This document shows, in pieces, positions 15,645 through 24,746 of a DNA stretch of 64,000 nucleotides. The position numbers and the translations under genes are program-made. The notes under the pieces were generated by a model. The model was not told where the DNA came from, made no database searches, and worked only from the letters and a program-made list of their open reading frames with translations. The stretch lies in the NCBI RefSeq assembly GCF_003014695.1, contig NZ_PYAS01000004.1, forward strand, positions 372,001-436,000, written 5' to 3'. The stretch's first letter is position 1; each line of letters starts with the position of its first letter. This DNA comes from Dyadobacter jiangsuensis (GTDB lineage Bacteria; Bacteroidota; Bacteroidia; Cytophagales; Spirosomataceae).

Positions 15645-18062
15645 TTAACCTTTGATGCGGTTCAGCTCATCTTCGGACCCCGATCTTCTGCTGCGCGCAG
15701 CCTTGATTTCCTTGCTTCCGAAACGGTAATTGAAGTTGACACGCAGCATCTGGCCTTCAAAACGGAACCGGAGGCGTGTTTCGATCCCCGCATATGCCGA
15801 TGTGTACCCGCCGCGCGCCGTATGGAATACGTCGCTGAATGTTGCTTTCAAACTGGCATTATCCTTCCAGAATTTCTTTTGGACGCCAATATCCACCATG
15901 CCCATTTGCCAGTTGTAATCAATGCGGCGGTAGGGTGAATTGTACCAGCCGGATAGCTCGATCGTCCAGCTGTTTTTGAGTTTGAACGTATTCTGTCCGT
16001 TGAGGTTGAATGCGGTTGTCCGGTTGTTGACCACCACGCCATTGTCCAGCGCGGCTTTCCAGAGATTGTGGTACCCGCTGATATTGAAATTGAGCTCCCA
16101 CCATTTTGTGATCGGCGTGGTAAGGCTCATATCCAGACTGAAACCCTGCGAATAATCGAGGTTTTCCGTGATGAAGTAGGTGCGGCTGCTATCGTAGGGA
16201 ATGCGCAGGCCGACGACCGGAAACCTGGTGCGCCGGTACCCGAATGAAGTCGTGAGTATGCCCTTGTACACGTGTGAAAGTTTGAAACTGTTGGCATATT
16301 CGGGTTTCAGAAAAGGGTTTCCTTTGGAATAAACCAGCTCATCGATGCGGTACTCGAAAGGATTGAGGTTCTGGTAACTCGGGCGGTTGATGCGACGGCT
16401 GTAATTGAGGTTCCAGGTGTGGTTTTTGGAGGCCCGGAACGAGATAGCACCACTTGGAAAGAAACTCAGATAGGTCGTATCGACTTTATCGAGGTCGTTA
16501 TGTTTGTAGCTCGTCAGGTCGCCCAGCGATTTGGTATGCTCGGCGCGGAGCCCGGCTTGCAGGTCCCATTTTTTGCCAAGGGATATGTTGTAGTTGACAT
16601 AAGCCGCATACACGCGTTCGAGGTATTTGAAGCGGTTGCTGCGGTTAGTATCGATGACCTCCACATTTTGTAAAACATTGAAAAAATTGAAGGTGTTGTC
16701 CGATTTTACATCCGACAGCTTCACGCCATAACCCAGTTTTCCCTTTTTGAATGGCTGCTCGTAGTCGATCTTGAAGGACTTAATGGTAATGTCCACGGGT
16801 GTTTTCGAAACGTAATTCCGCTCGATAGGCGTGTCACTGGTTGTCTGAAAATGATATTTGTTGGGCTGGTAACTGATCCCCCGCGAAGAAAACCGGCCGT
16901 AATCGGCATCGATGTTCAGTTCGTGCCCGGTGGTATCGGCATAGCGATAGTTCACATTCAGGTTCAGGTTCTTGTTTTTCTCCGGGTTGGACGTCCGCGA
17001 CGACAGGATGAGCGAGTCGGCAGTCAGATTGTTACGTTTGCTGATGAAAGTCTCGCTCTCTCCGCCGCCGTTGTGGTTGCTGATGCGGCCATTGGCGCTG
17101 AAACCGAGGGTGTTTTTGGAATTGATAAAATAATCGGCCCCAATTTTGGCACTGTGTGTGGTGTCCCGCCAGATGCCATGCCATACTTTGTTGTAAGCTA
17201 TATTGTTGAGGATCTGATCGTCGTAAGTCGTGTTATGCCACGCGCCCTGGTTGAAACCGTAATTGCCGAAAACGTTCAGCTTCTTGTCCCGGTGATTCAG
17301 GTTCAGCGATGCATTGTATTTGGGTGTTATGCCAAACATGCCACCCAGGCTGACATTGCCGTTGGTGCCCAGCCTGGCATTTTTCTTGAGACGGATATTG
17401 ATAATGCCGAGGTCTCCCGCGGCGTCGAATTTGGCGGAAGGGTTCGTGATGATTTCAATCGCTTCAATATCAGCTGAATTCATGCTTTTTAAGGTGGAGG
17501 CAAGGTCTTTGCCTGCCAAAGGTGAGGGACGGCCGTCGATATAAATGCGGACGCCCGTTTTGCCCCGTACCAGGATATTCTCATCCCTGTCGACCTGCAC
17601 GCCGGGTGAGCGTTGCAGGAGGTCGAGCGCATTGGAACCGGTGGCATTAATGCTCGCTTCCACATTGAAAACCATCCGGTCGTTTTTTACCTCGATGAGC
17701 GGCTTGGTACCGGTTACCTTCACTTCACTCAGTTGTTTCGCCTCGGGTAACAGCGAGATCGCGGACAGTTTCACATCCTGCCCAGCCACATCGAACACGG
17801 CCGAATGGTACATTTGTTGTCCCACCGCTGAAATGCGCACAAAATACTTACCATCGGGGATGCCGCTGATTTTGAAGGTGCCCTGCTCGTCGGCGACGTC
17901 GGCTTTAACCAGTGTGGAGTCTTTGGATTGATTGATGGAAACCGCTGCAAATCCGACGGTTTCATTTTGTTGGTTTTTGACATTGCCGCTCACTGTGAAT
18001 GTCTGGGCGAAGCCGGCAAAGGAGAGTCCATGAATTAGCAGGCTGAGTAGTGTTTTTTTCAT
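15645..18062 (-). CDS. TonB-dependent receptor-like outer-membrane beta-barrel protein
   Basis: An 805-residue outer-membrane protein. The signal peptide ends near residue 19 (AGFAQ). A carboxypeptidase-regulatory-like domain covers about 22-110 (SGNVKNQQNETVGFAAVSI). A plug-like region at about 125-225 has LLQRSPGVQVD, VLVRGKTGVRIYIDGRPS and IEIITNPSAKFDAAG. A barrel of the OMP_b-brl_3 type completes the protein. This group is shorter than SusC proteins, has no SusD partner and is usually of unknown cargo. It is divergently arranged with the hybrid propeller kinase, 121 bases apart, which may control it. Confidence 0.88.
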   Translation of the reverse strand: MKKTLLSLLIHGLSFAGFAQTFTVSGNVKNQQNETVGFAAVSINQSKDSTLVKADVADEQGTFKISGIPDGKYFVRISAVGQQMYHSAVFDVAGQDVKLSAISLLPEAKQLSEVKVTGTKPLIEVKNDRMVFNVEASINATGSNALDLLQRSPGVQVDRDENILVRGKTGVRIYIDGRPSPLAGKDLASTLKSMNSADIEAIEIITNPSAKFDAAGDLGIINIRLKKNARLGTNGNVSLGGMFGITPKYNASLNLNHRDKKLNVFGNYGFNQGAWHNTTYDDQILNNIAYNKVWHGIWRDTTHSAKIGADYFINSKNTLGFSANGRISNHNGGGESETFISKRNNLTADSLILSSRTSNPEKNKNLNLNVNYRYADTTGHELNIDADYGRFSSRGISYQPNKYHFQTTSDTPIERNYVSKTPVDITIKSFKIDYEQPFKKGKLGYGVKLSDVKSDNTFNFFNVLQNVEVIDTNRSNRFKYLERVYAAYVNYNISLGKKWDLQAGLRAEHTKSLGDLTSYKHNDLDKVDTTYLSFFPSGAISFRASKNHTWNLNYSRRINRPSYQNLNPFEYRIDELVYSKGNPFLKPEYANSFKLSHVYKGILTTSFGYRRTRFPVVGLRIPYDSSRTYFITENLDYSQGFSLDMSLTTPITKWWELNFNISGYHNLWKAALDNGVVVNNRTTAFNLNGQNTFKLKNSWTIELSGWYNSPYRRIDYNWQMGMVDIGVQKKFWKDNASLKATFSDVFHTARGGYTSAYAGIETRLRFRFEGQMLRVNFNYRFGSKEIKAARSRRSGSEDELNRIKG

Positions 18063-18183
18063 AAATGGCTAATATTCGTATAGCCCAAAGAGTAAGAATT
18101 GGTTTGGATGTTGCATTGGGTCATAATTTTTCTACATTTAAACCGATAATCGACGTTTCTTATCCAGAATTGATGAAAGTGCC

Positions 18184-21100
18184 ATGAAGGCCATATTTTG
18201 CAGGGTTGTGCTGCTTTACATCCTATGCTTTCAGCATGTTTTCGCACAGGAGTTGACGCCCAGGTTCAGGCGGCTTACCACGGACCAGGGCTTGTCCCAG
18301 AGCCATGTGAGCGCGATTCTGAAAGCCCGGGGAGGCTTCATGTGGTTCGCCACGGAAGACGGCCTCAACCGGTTTGATGGTTATAAATACACTCATTATA
18401 AACACGATCCGGCGGATCCGGGCTCCATTCACGACAGTTTTGTATTATCGCTGCTGGAAGACCATGAGGGGAAATTGTGGGTGGGAACCTCCACGGGCCT
18501 GGACCGGTATGACCAAGCGACGGACAGCTTTACGCATTATCCGCATCCGCGGCGCAGCCTGGCGATCAACACCATTTTTAGGGATAGCCGTAACCGCTTC
18601 TGGCTGGGCACCGACCAGGGCCTTTATCTTTTCGACCGCAGCCGTGGGACCTACCAGCTTTTCCGCTACCCGGGGAGGGACGCAGGTCAGGGAAGTGAAT
18701 TCGTAACCAGTATTGCAGAGGGAAAGGGCTATATACTTTGGGTGGGAACGGAAAATGGGCTTTTCAGGCTCGATGTGCAATCAGGAGTTCTTGCAGCATA
18801 TGAGTATGGAGCCCGTTCAGGTGCTGGGCGCATCCAGGCAGCCGCGAACCGCAATGCGTTAAAATCCGACTGGGTCAAAGTGTTGCATTTCGATCGTAAG
18901 GGCAATCTATGGGTAGGGACGCATGGCGGGGGCGTTTCGGTCATCGATCCGTCGGGAAAAATTGTGAGGCATTTTGAGAACAGACCACGCGACCCGTGGA
19001 GTCTGGGGCACAACGACATTCTTTCGATGGCCGAAGACGGCACCGGTAAGCTCTGGATCGGTACGGAGAATGGGGGAATCAGCATTTATGACCCGCCAAC
19101 CGACCGGTTCTTCTCGGTGCGTAACAATCCCGACGACCGCTACTCGCTTAGCAACAATTCGGTGTACGCGATTTACCACGACAATGCGGAAAATATGTGG
19201 GTCGGTACCTATTCTGGCGGCGTATCATACCTTCCGAAATTCGGGCCGAAATTTGACTCTTACCGTCGGAAAGTTAATAATGCCAATAGCCTGAGCAACA
19301 ATGCGGTGCTGGCCATTTGCGGCGATAGTACCAGCGACGATATCTGGATCGGTACCGATGGCGGAGGGCTCAACAGGTTTAACCGTAAAACAAAGAATTT
19401 TACATTTTACAAGCACCTTGCGGGTGACCCGCATTCGATTTCGAATGACTATGTCATTTCGGTGATCTGGATCGCCAGGGACGTGCTTGCCCTGGGCTTT
19501 CACAATGGCGGGTTTGATTTTCTGAATGTCAAAACCGGTACGATCGAACACCATTTGCCGGAGGAGGGTAACCCGAATAGCCTTTCGATTTCGGACGTGA
19601 ACAATATGATGCGGGACCGGGACGGCAATCTCTGGATCGGTACATGGAAGGGCGGGCTTAATTTTTACAATGTCAAAACAAAAGAGTATACACACTACCG
19701 GCACGACACAACTGACCCCACGAGCATCAGCGGCGACATCATTACCACAATTTTTCAGGATAAAAAGGGGAATATCTGGGTAGGGACATTCAATGGCCTA
19801 GACCTGCTGCTGCCCGGCCGCACGGGTTTCAGGCATTTCCGCAGCAGGCCTAATGACCCTTCGAGTATTTCCCACAACAAGGTGCAATCGATCCTGGAAG
19901 CCGAAAACGGCGATCTCTGGATAGGAACGGTAGGCGGTGGATTTTGCCATTTCGACCAGAAGAAACAGCAATTCAAGTCGTTTACGGAAAAGGATGGGCT
20001 TGCGAGTAATGTGGTATTTGGAATTCAGAAAGACAATAAGAATAACCTCTGGCTTAGCACAAACAAGGGTATTTCCAAATTTAACCTGCCAACTAACAGT
20101 TTTCGGAATTACGGCATTGCCGACGGTCTGCCGGGCAATGAGTTCCGGGACAATTCCCGCTTTCAGACGGCCGACGGGCAGATGTATTTTGGGGGTATTA
20201 ACGGTTTTATCAGTTTTTATCCCGACAGCCTGCGTTACAACGATTTTGTGCCGCCCGTGTACATTACAGATTTTCAGATATTTAACCGCCAAGTCGTCAC
20301 AGGAGGCAGCGATCATATCCTCAAACAGCAGATCAGCGAAGCCAAAACCATTACCATCCGTCACGATCAGTCGGTGATAACTTTTGAATTCGCAGCATTG
20401 AGCTACACCGTCGCAGAGAAGAACCAGTATGCCTATATGCTGGAAGGTTTCGATAAGGGTTGGAATTACAGCGGTAACAAACGTACGGCTACCTACACCA
20501 ACCTCGACCCGGGCACATACACATTCAGGGTGAAGGGCTCCAACAACGACGGGTTGTGGAATGAAAAGGGTGTCGCTGTGGAATTGATTATCAAGCCGCC
20601 CTTTTGGCTCACCTGGTGGTTCAGACTGTTGACCGCTGCATTGATTGTTGCACTGATTGTAGCTCTGTATCAGATCCGGACTTACACGATCCGCAAACAA
20701 AAGCGGGTTCTCGAGCAGCAGATTAAGGAGCGGACAAAACAGCTCGAACGTGCGATCGGTGAGCAGCAAATGGCGGTGGAAAAGGCTGAGCTGGCGAATA
20801 GGGCCAAAAGTGCATTCCTCGCCACGATGAGCCATGAGATCAGGACGCCGATGAACGGGGTGATCGGCCTGGCTTCGCTGCTTGCCGAAACTGACCTGAC
20901 CGAAGAGCAGCGTAATTTTACCAAATCGATTCAGACGTCCGGGAGGGATTTGCTGAACGTGATCAACGATATCCTTGATGTTTCCAAAATTGAGTCGGGG
21001 AACATGGAGCTCGAAGAGAAAGAGTTTGGCTTGAAAGCCTGCATTGGTGAAGTGATGGATCTTTTCCGCGCTAAAACCGCTAGCAAGCCGCTGGACTTGA

Positions 21101-21966
21101 CATTGGAAATTGAGGAAAATGTGCCGTCACGCATTGTGGGGGATCGTTTGAGACTTGGGCAGATTGTGACGAACCTCGTAGGCAATGCCGTTAAATTCAC
21201 GCCCAAAGGCGAGGTGCGTGTGCATGTGTATGTGATCGGGCAGGAGGGCGCGGATGCCAAACTGGGGTTTGAGATCACCGACACTGGTATTGGAATCGCG
21301 GAGGATAAGCTCGATAAATTGTTCAAACCTTTTTCGCAGGTGGATTCGTCTACGACGAGACAGTATGGCGGCACCGGTCTCGGCCTGGTGATTTGTGAAA
21401 AACTGACCACGCTCATGGGCGGCGGTATCGAAGTCAAAAGCGAGTTGCAGAAGGGCAGTACCTTCCGCTTTTGGATCACCGCAAAGGTTGCTCCGGATGT
21501 ACAGGAATCCAATGAAATTAGGCCAAAAACTGACGAAACGGAGAGAAAGCTTCATGCCGATTTCGCCAGCCGGCACCCCATGACAATCCTGGTGGCCGAG
21601 GATAATAAAGTGAACCAGATTGTGATCATGAACACCCTGAACAAGCTAGGCTATCATGCCGACTTGGCACAAAATGGCCTGGAAGTCCTCGATCAGGTAC
21701 AAAAAATCGGTTATGACGTCATTTTAATGGATATGCAAATGCCGAAGATGGACGGGCTGGAAGCCACGCGGCAGATCAGGGCGCAAAATACCGTACATCC
21801 GTTTATTATCGCTATGACTGCCAATGCATTGCAGCAGGACAAGGAAAAGTGTTTTGAGGCCGGAATGGACGATTATCTCAGCAAGCCGGTTATCCTCGAC
21901 GACTTGGTGGTGCTGCTCGAAAAATGGGCGGCCCGTTTGGAACCGCGCCATTCGGGCAATGTGTAG
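18184..21966 (+). CDS. Hybrid two-component system protein: propeller sensor, kinase and receiver
   Basis: A 1260-residue one-protein phosphorelay. The signal peptide is residues 1-21. A periplasmic double beta-propeller (about 28-690) has many LWVGT/LWIGT blade motifs. A Y_Y_Y domain (about 715-795) and one transmembrane helix (about 798-820) follow. HisKA has [11 protein letters not shown] (His884), HATPase_c has DTGIGI and GTGLGLVI, and the C-terminal receiver has Asp1183 in [11 protein letters not shown]. The architecture is like the hybrid two-component systems that sense glycan oligomers in Bacteroidota, but the chain ends after the receiver and has no AraC helix-turn-helix. The output must go through another protein. 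Confidence 0.93.
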   Translation: MKAIFCRVVLLYILCFQHVFAQELTPRFRRLTTDQGLSQSHVSAILKARGGFMWFATEDGLNRFDGYKYTHYKHDPADPGSIHDSFVLSLLEDHEGKLWVGTSTGLDRYDQATDSFTHYPHPRRSLAINTIFRDSRNRFWLGTDQGLYLFDRSRGTYQLFRYPGRDAGQGSEFVTSIAEGKGYILWVGTENGLFRLDVQSGVLAAYEYGARSGAGRIQAAANRNALKSDWVKVLHFDRKGNLWVGTHGGGVSVIDPSGKIVRHFENRPRDPWSLGHNDILSMAEDGTGKLWIGTENGGISIYDPPTDRFFSVRNNPDDRYSLSNNSVYAIYHDNAENMWVGTYSGGVSYLPKFGPKFDSYRRKVNNANSLSNNAVLAICGDSTSDDIWIGTDGGGLNRFNRKTKNFTFYKHLAGDPHSISNDYVISVIWIARDVLALGFHNGGFDFLNVKTGTIEHHLPEEGNPNSLSISDVNNMMRDRDGNLWIGTWKGGLNFYNVKTKEYTHYRHDTTDPTSISGDIITTIFQDKKGNIWVGTFNGLDLLLPGRTGFRHFRSRPNDPSSISHNKVQSILEAENGDLWIGTVGGGFCHFDQKKQQFKSFTEKDGLASNVVFGIQKDNKNNLWLSTNKGISKFNLPTNSFRNYGIADGLPGNEFRDNSRFQTADGQMYFGGINGFISFYPDSLRYNDFVPPVYITDFQIFNRQVVTGGSDHILKQQISEAKTITIRHDQSVITFEFAALSYTVAEKNQYAYMLEGFDKGWNYSGNKRTATYTNLDPGTYTFRVKGSNNDGLWNEKGVAVELIIKPPFWLTWWFRLLTAALIVALIVALYQIRTYTIRKQKRVLEQQIKERTKQLERAIGEQQMAVEKAELANRAKSAFLATMSHEIRTPMNGVIGLASLLAETDLTEEQRNFTKSIQTSGRDLLNVINDILDVSKIESGNMELEEKEFGLKACIGEVMDLFRAKTASKPLDLTLEIEENVPSRIVGDRLRLGQIVTNLVGNAVKFTPKGEVRVHVYVIGQEGADAKLGFEITDTGIGIAEDKLDKLFKPFSQVDSSTTRQYGGTGLGLVICEKLTTLMGGGIEVKSELQKGSTFRFWITAKVAPDVQESNEIRPKTDETERKLHADFASRHPMTILVAEDNKVNQIVIMNTLNKLGYHADLAQNGLEVLDQVQKIGYDVILMDMQMPKMDGLEATRQIRAQNTVHPFIIAMTANALQQDKEKCFEAGMDDYLSKPVILDDLVVLLEKWAARLEPRHSGNV

Positions 21967-22000
21967 CCCCCGGCGATTTCGAAAACTCTGGCAAAACAAG

Positions 22001-22026
22001 AAGAGCAGCTTTTAGGCTGCTCTTTT
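22001..22026 (+). terminator. Rho-independent terminator after the hybrid kinase
   Basis: AAGAGCAGC (22001-22009) pairs with GCTGCTCTT (22016-22024) around a six-base loop, followed by TT. The minus strand also carries T-rich sequence on its far side, so it may work in both directions. Confidence 0.75.
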
Positions 22027-22153
22027 GCGTCTGTTTGTGATGAAGTGTTAATAAGCTTTGACGATAGCCTGCTTGGTACAAAATCCATACCATTTGTTCG
22101 AAAGTGATCGAATAGCGTAGGGCGTCATAGTTCCTGTTTGTTGATGACACAAA

Positions 22154-22191
22154 TATAATGGATTATTTCCTTTATAATGGATATAATCCAT
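22154..22191. repeat. Direct and inverted repeat cluster in an intergenic gap
   Basis: TATAATGGAT occurs at 22154-22163 and 22173-22182 (19-bp period), and ATGGATTAT (22158-22166) is the reverse complement of ATAATCCAT (22183-22191). The cluster lies between convergent genes, so it is not an obvious promoter element for either. The rest of 22027-22246 shows no convincing gene. Confidence 0.4.
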
Positions 22192-22246
22192 AAAAATATT
22201 TTCGACCGATTCCCGGCGAGCTGTTTTGGGCAAATAGTTGTTGGAT

Positions 22247-22579
22247 TTAGTTCAAAGAAGCCAGTGAATCCCGCAAGGAAACGTCCTCGTGCGACGCGTC
22301 ATAAACGCACTGTCCGCCCTTCACGACCAGGATCTGGGGAGATTCGTGCACAACGCCAAAGTTGTTTGCAATGGCCTGGGATTCCTTGCGGTTCTGGATC
22401 ACGTCCACAATGTAAATGGGTATCTGAATGTCGGAAGCCGCATTAACTTCCGATCTGAGTTGCCGGTAGGCCATGAGACTGGTAGCGCAACGGGGGCTGT
22501 GTTTATAAATGATGGAGTAATCGGCCGATTGATAAATATTATCTACTTCTTCTTCACTATTAATAGTAATCCAGTTCAT
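22247..22579 (-). CDS. ytxJ: YtxJ/BrxC-like bacillithiol-system thioredoxin-fold protein
   Basis: A 110-residue monothiol thioredoxin-fold protein. The segment YKHSPRCATSLMA holds the single active-site cysteine (Cys31), and HESPQILVVKGGQ supplies the cis-proline region (SPQ), both hallmarks of the YtxJ/BrxC group (DUF2847). These proteins are thought to remove bacillithiol from mixed disulfides. This fits an organism using bacillithiol rather than glutathione, but no bacillithiol biosynthesis gene is in the window. It appears to be a single-gene unit on the minus strand. Confidence 0.85.
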   Translation of the reverse strand: MNWITINSEEEVDNIYQSADYSIIYKHSPRCATSLMAYRQLRSEVNAASDIQIPIYIVDVIQNRKESQAIANNFGVVHESPQILVVKGGQCVYDASHEDVSLRDSLASLN

Positions 22580-22664
22580 AACCTGTCAAAAATTTCGTCA
22601 AACTATTTGCAACAGGTTACACAACACACAAAACGTGGTTTTTCATTCCATTGGAATTGAAAAA

Positions 22665-22802
22665 ATGCTCTCAGAGCAGCTCAAAGCACAAATCAGGCAT
22701 TTTTGCTCCATCGAGGAAATTGAAGACGCTGCTCGAAACCGTTTGATTTTTGTGTTTGTAGAAGTCCGTTACCAAACCAGAATGTTACCGTATCAAGAAT
22801 AA
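22665..22802 (+). CDS. Possible 45-residue small protein upstream of the toxin-like gene
   Basis: An ATG at 22665 opens 45 codons reading MLSEQLKAQIRHFCSIEEIE, then a hydrophobic stretch LIFVFVEVRYQ, ending with TAA at 22800-22802. Its composition is protein-like, and it ends 37 bases before the toxin-like gene on the same strand. No family is recognised. It could be a real small gene of the accessory module, a relic, or chance; only the composition and position support it. Confidence 0.3.
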   Translation: MLSEQLKAQIRHFCSIEEIEDAARNRLIFVFVEVRYQTRMLPYQE

Positions 22803-22817
22803 ATGACGAGGTCTAAT

Positions 22818-22835
22818 ATAAACCTATAAGTTTAT
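22818..22835. promoter_or_regulatory. Inverted repeat before the toxin-antitoxin-like pair
   Basis: ATAAAC (22818-22823) and GTTTAT (22830-22835) form an inverted repeat ending 4 bases before the ATG at 22840. Antitoxins with an XRE domain often bind such sites to autoregulate their operon. Confidence 0.35.
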
Positions 22836-22839
22836 TTTT

Positions 22840-23391
22840 ATGGAGGTAAATGGTATATTTGAAGTGGTGCCCGGTGGCTTGCACTCGATTCAGTTTGCAG
22901 GGGAAGACGATCATGAGTTTTCGAGGATATTCCGGTTGTGGAACGATGCAGAATATTTGCAATCGTTTTTCGAGATACATTATGGCGATTTACTGGCTTT
23001 TTGGGAGTATATGCCTGTTAAGGAGGCAGTAAGGGTCACTAGGATGGAAGCTGCAAGGCTTGAAAATGAAATATTGAGTATAGCTATTTCTGTCGCGCTT
23101 GGAGGTTCCGAAAATTTATCGATGATATTTAAGCCGTTAAGTCCAGCAACATGGCGCGTGGATAAAATCGAAAAGAGTAAAGCCCGCGGATTGCGAAGGA
23201 AGAGTTGGCTAAGGGTATATGCTATCAGATTGGGCGTGAACCATTTCGTTGTGACGGGTGGAGCGATTAAATTGACGCGAACCATGAACGAGCGTGAGCA
23301 CCTCTACGAAGAGTTAGCAAAACTGGAAGAAGTTTGTCGGTTTTTGAGGGGCGACCAAAAAGATGATTTTGGATTATTTGAATTATTTTAA
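22840..23391 (+). CDS. Toxin-like protein of a putative type II toxin-antitoxin pair
   Basis: A 183-residue cytoplasmic protein of no family I can name firmly. It is followed 10 bases later by an XRE-type DNA-binding protein, the toxin-first order seen in HigBA-like modules. The C-terminal part (VNHFVVTGGAIKLTRTMNER followed by a charged helix ELAKLEEVCRFL) is reminiscent of the end of RelE/HigB-fold toxins (phage Gp49-like), but the protein is about 80 residues longer. The region is visibly AT-richer than the flanks, fitting a mobile accessory module. The toxin role is inferred from context only. Confidence 0.45.
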   Translation: MEVNGIFEVVPGGLHSIQFAGEDDHEFSRIFRLWNDAEYLQSFFEIHYGDLLAFWEYMPVKEAVRVTRMEAARLENEILSIAISVALGGSENLSMIFKPLSPATWRVDKIEKSKARGLRRKSWLRVYAIRLGVNHFVVTGGAIKLTRTMNEREHLYEELAKLEEVCRFLRGDQKDDFGLFELF

Positions 23392-23401
23392 AGCAAAGGA
23401 A

Positions 23402-23740
23402 ATGGACGCATTAACTAAATTAAAACTCATGGCAGTGCCGGACACGACCTGGATAAAGGAAGCTACATTCCGTCAGGAAAATGCCTACTGGCTGGATGTG
23501 TCATTTGACATCGCATTAGAAGTCTTATGTACATTGCGTGAAAAAGGCATGACGCAACGTGACCTTGCTGAAATGATGGGCTGCTCCCCGCAGTACATCA
23601 GCAAAATCCTGAAAGGTTCCGAAAACCTTACGCTTGAGACGATCTGTAAAATGCAAAAGGTGCTTCAAATCAAATTGATTGAAACACCTTATAGCCGTTT
23701 ACTGGATGCTAAGCCTTCTTCTCAACCGGAACAACAATAA
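23402..23740 (+). CDS. XRE-family helix-turn-helix protein, putative antitoxin
   Basis: A 112-residue protein from the ATG at 23402; the frame is open up to 23363, but that start would overlap the toxin-like gene. The helix-turn-helix GMTQRDLAEMMGCSPQYISK followed by ILKGSENLTLETICKMQKVL is a standard XRE/HTH_3 domain at about residues 45-100. It presumably represses its own operon and neutralises the upstream protein. Its last 32 bases overlap the 3' end of the convergent HtrA-like gene. Confidence 0.7.
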   Translation: MDALTKLKLMAVPDTTWIKEATFRQENAYWLDVSFDIALEVLCTLREKGMTQRDLAEMMGCSPQYISKILKGSENLTLETICKMQKVLQIKLIETPYSRLLDAKPSSQPEQQ

Positions 23741-24635
23741 AGTTGAGCAGTTCCGTGTGCCGGATCACCGAAATGTCCGTTATGCGAAGGATGTCGCGGG
23801 TGGTGAGTGCTTTGAACAGTTCATTGGAATTGCGGACAGGCTTGCCGTTGAATGAAACGATGATGTCGCCTTCCATCAGCTGCGAGCGCGATGCAGGAGT
23901 ATTCGGTTCAATGTGCGTGATGAAGATGCCCTCGTGGTTTGGGAGCTTGTGGTGCTGACGGACGCGCTCATTCAAAGGGACATCCTGCAATTGCAGCCCC
24001 AGGTAAGCCTTGAATACCTTACCGTCGCGGATTAGTTGCCGTGCAATCTCCTTCGCCGTATTAATATCAACCGAAAAACTCAGTCCCTGAGCTCCCTGAA
24101 TGACTGCTGTGTTGACGCCGATCACCTCTCCATCGGTATTGATCATCGGGCCGCCGGAGTTTCCCGGGTTCAGCGCCGCATCCGACTGGATTACATTATC
24201 GACAAACCGGCCCGATTGCGTCTGCAAAGTCCGGCCGAGCGCGCTTACCACGCCTGTGGTGACGGTATGCTGGTAGCCGTAAGGGTTTCCGATCGCGATC
24301 ACAAACTGGCCGATCTGCAATGCGCCCGAATCGCCGAGTTTAGCTACCGAATAGCCCTGGGTGTATATTTTGAGGATAGCGAGGTCGGTGTCCGGATCTT
24401 TGCCTACTAGTGCGGCTTCGATCTCGTTCTCATTCAAAAGGCTGACCATAATTTTCTCAGCACCATCGACTACGTGGCTGTTGGTAAAAATGAGCCCGTC
24501 GGAAGAGAATATAAACCCCGAGCCGGAGCCGGCCGGGCGGATTTTACCATTGATTGTCTTGAATATATCGATTTTTACAACGGCATTTTTGATCTGATCA
24601 ACCGCGCCGATGATCATACTTGAAAAGGTGTCCAT
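23709..24635 (-). CDS. HtrA/DegP-like S1C serine protease with PDZ domain, no signal peptide
   Basis: A 308-residue trypsin-fold protease. The catalytic triad reads His54 (TNSHVV), Asp84 (DTDLAIL) and Ser160 (NPGNSGGPM). A PDZ domain covers about residues 205-300 (YLGLQLQDVPL, HIEPNTPASRSQLMEGDIIV). I take the ATG at 24635, since the open frame above it crosses a hairpin and is not protein-like. From this start there is no signal peptide or membrane anchor, unlike periplasmic DegP, so it probably acts in the cytoplasm. It lies downstream of the oxidoreductase gene on the same strand. Confidence 0.88.
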   Translation of the reverse strand: MDTFSSMIIGAVDQIKNAVVKIDIFKTINGKIRPAGSGSGFIFSSDGLIFTNSHVVDGAEKIMVSLLNENEIEAALVGKDPDTDLAILKIYTQGYSVAKLGDSGALQIGQFVIAIGNPYGYQHTVTTGVVSALGRTLQTQSGRFVDNVIQSDAALNPGNSGGPMINTDGEVIGVNTAVIQGAQGLSFSVDINTAKEIARQLIRDGKVFKAYLGLQLQDVPLNERVRQHHKLPNHEGIFITHIEPNTPASRSQLMEGDIIVSFNGKPVRNSNELFKALTTRDILRITDISVIRHTELLNFIVVPVEKKA

Positions 24636-24702
24636 AGCTGCTGGATATCGTTTTAGGGATGCCTGTTCAAAAAGCTGTCCAGCAGGCCCTAAGTGCCAAA
24701 GT

Positions 24703-24728
24703 GGCGCGCTGCGGAAGTACAGCACGCC
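24703..24728. terminator. Hairpin between the oxidoreductase and protease genes
   Basis: GGCGCGCTG (24703-24711) and CAGCACGCC (24720-24728) form a nine-position stem with one mismatch. There is no clear T-tract, so it may be a weak terminator, a processing site or a leader structure. Confidence 0.35.
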
Positions 24729-24746
24729 AAAAGGGCATGATAAGCA

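Noticed and set aside
22048..22233. Minus-strand 61-codon frame after the hybrid kinase terminator
   Set aside because: It includes the direct/inverted repeat cluster in its first half, has no recognisable features and no promoter-like sequence; I treat it as chance.
24636..24725. N-terminal extension of the HtrA-like protease
   Set aside because: It crosses a hairpin in the intergenic gap, gives no signal peptide and no family similarity; the ATG at 24635 fits the domain start.
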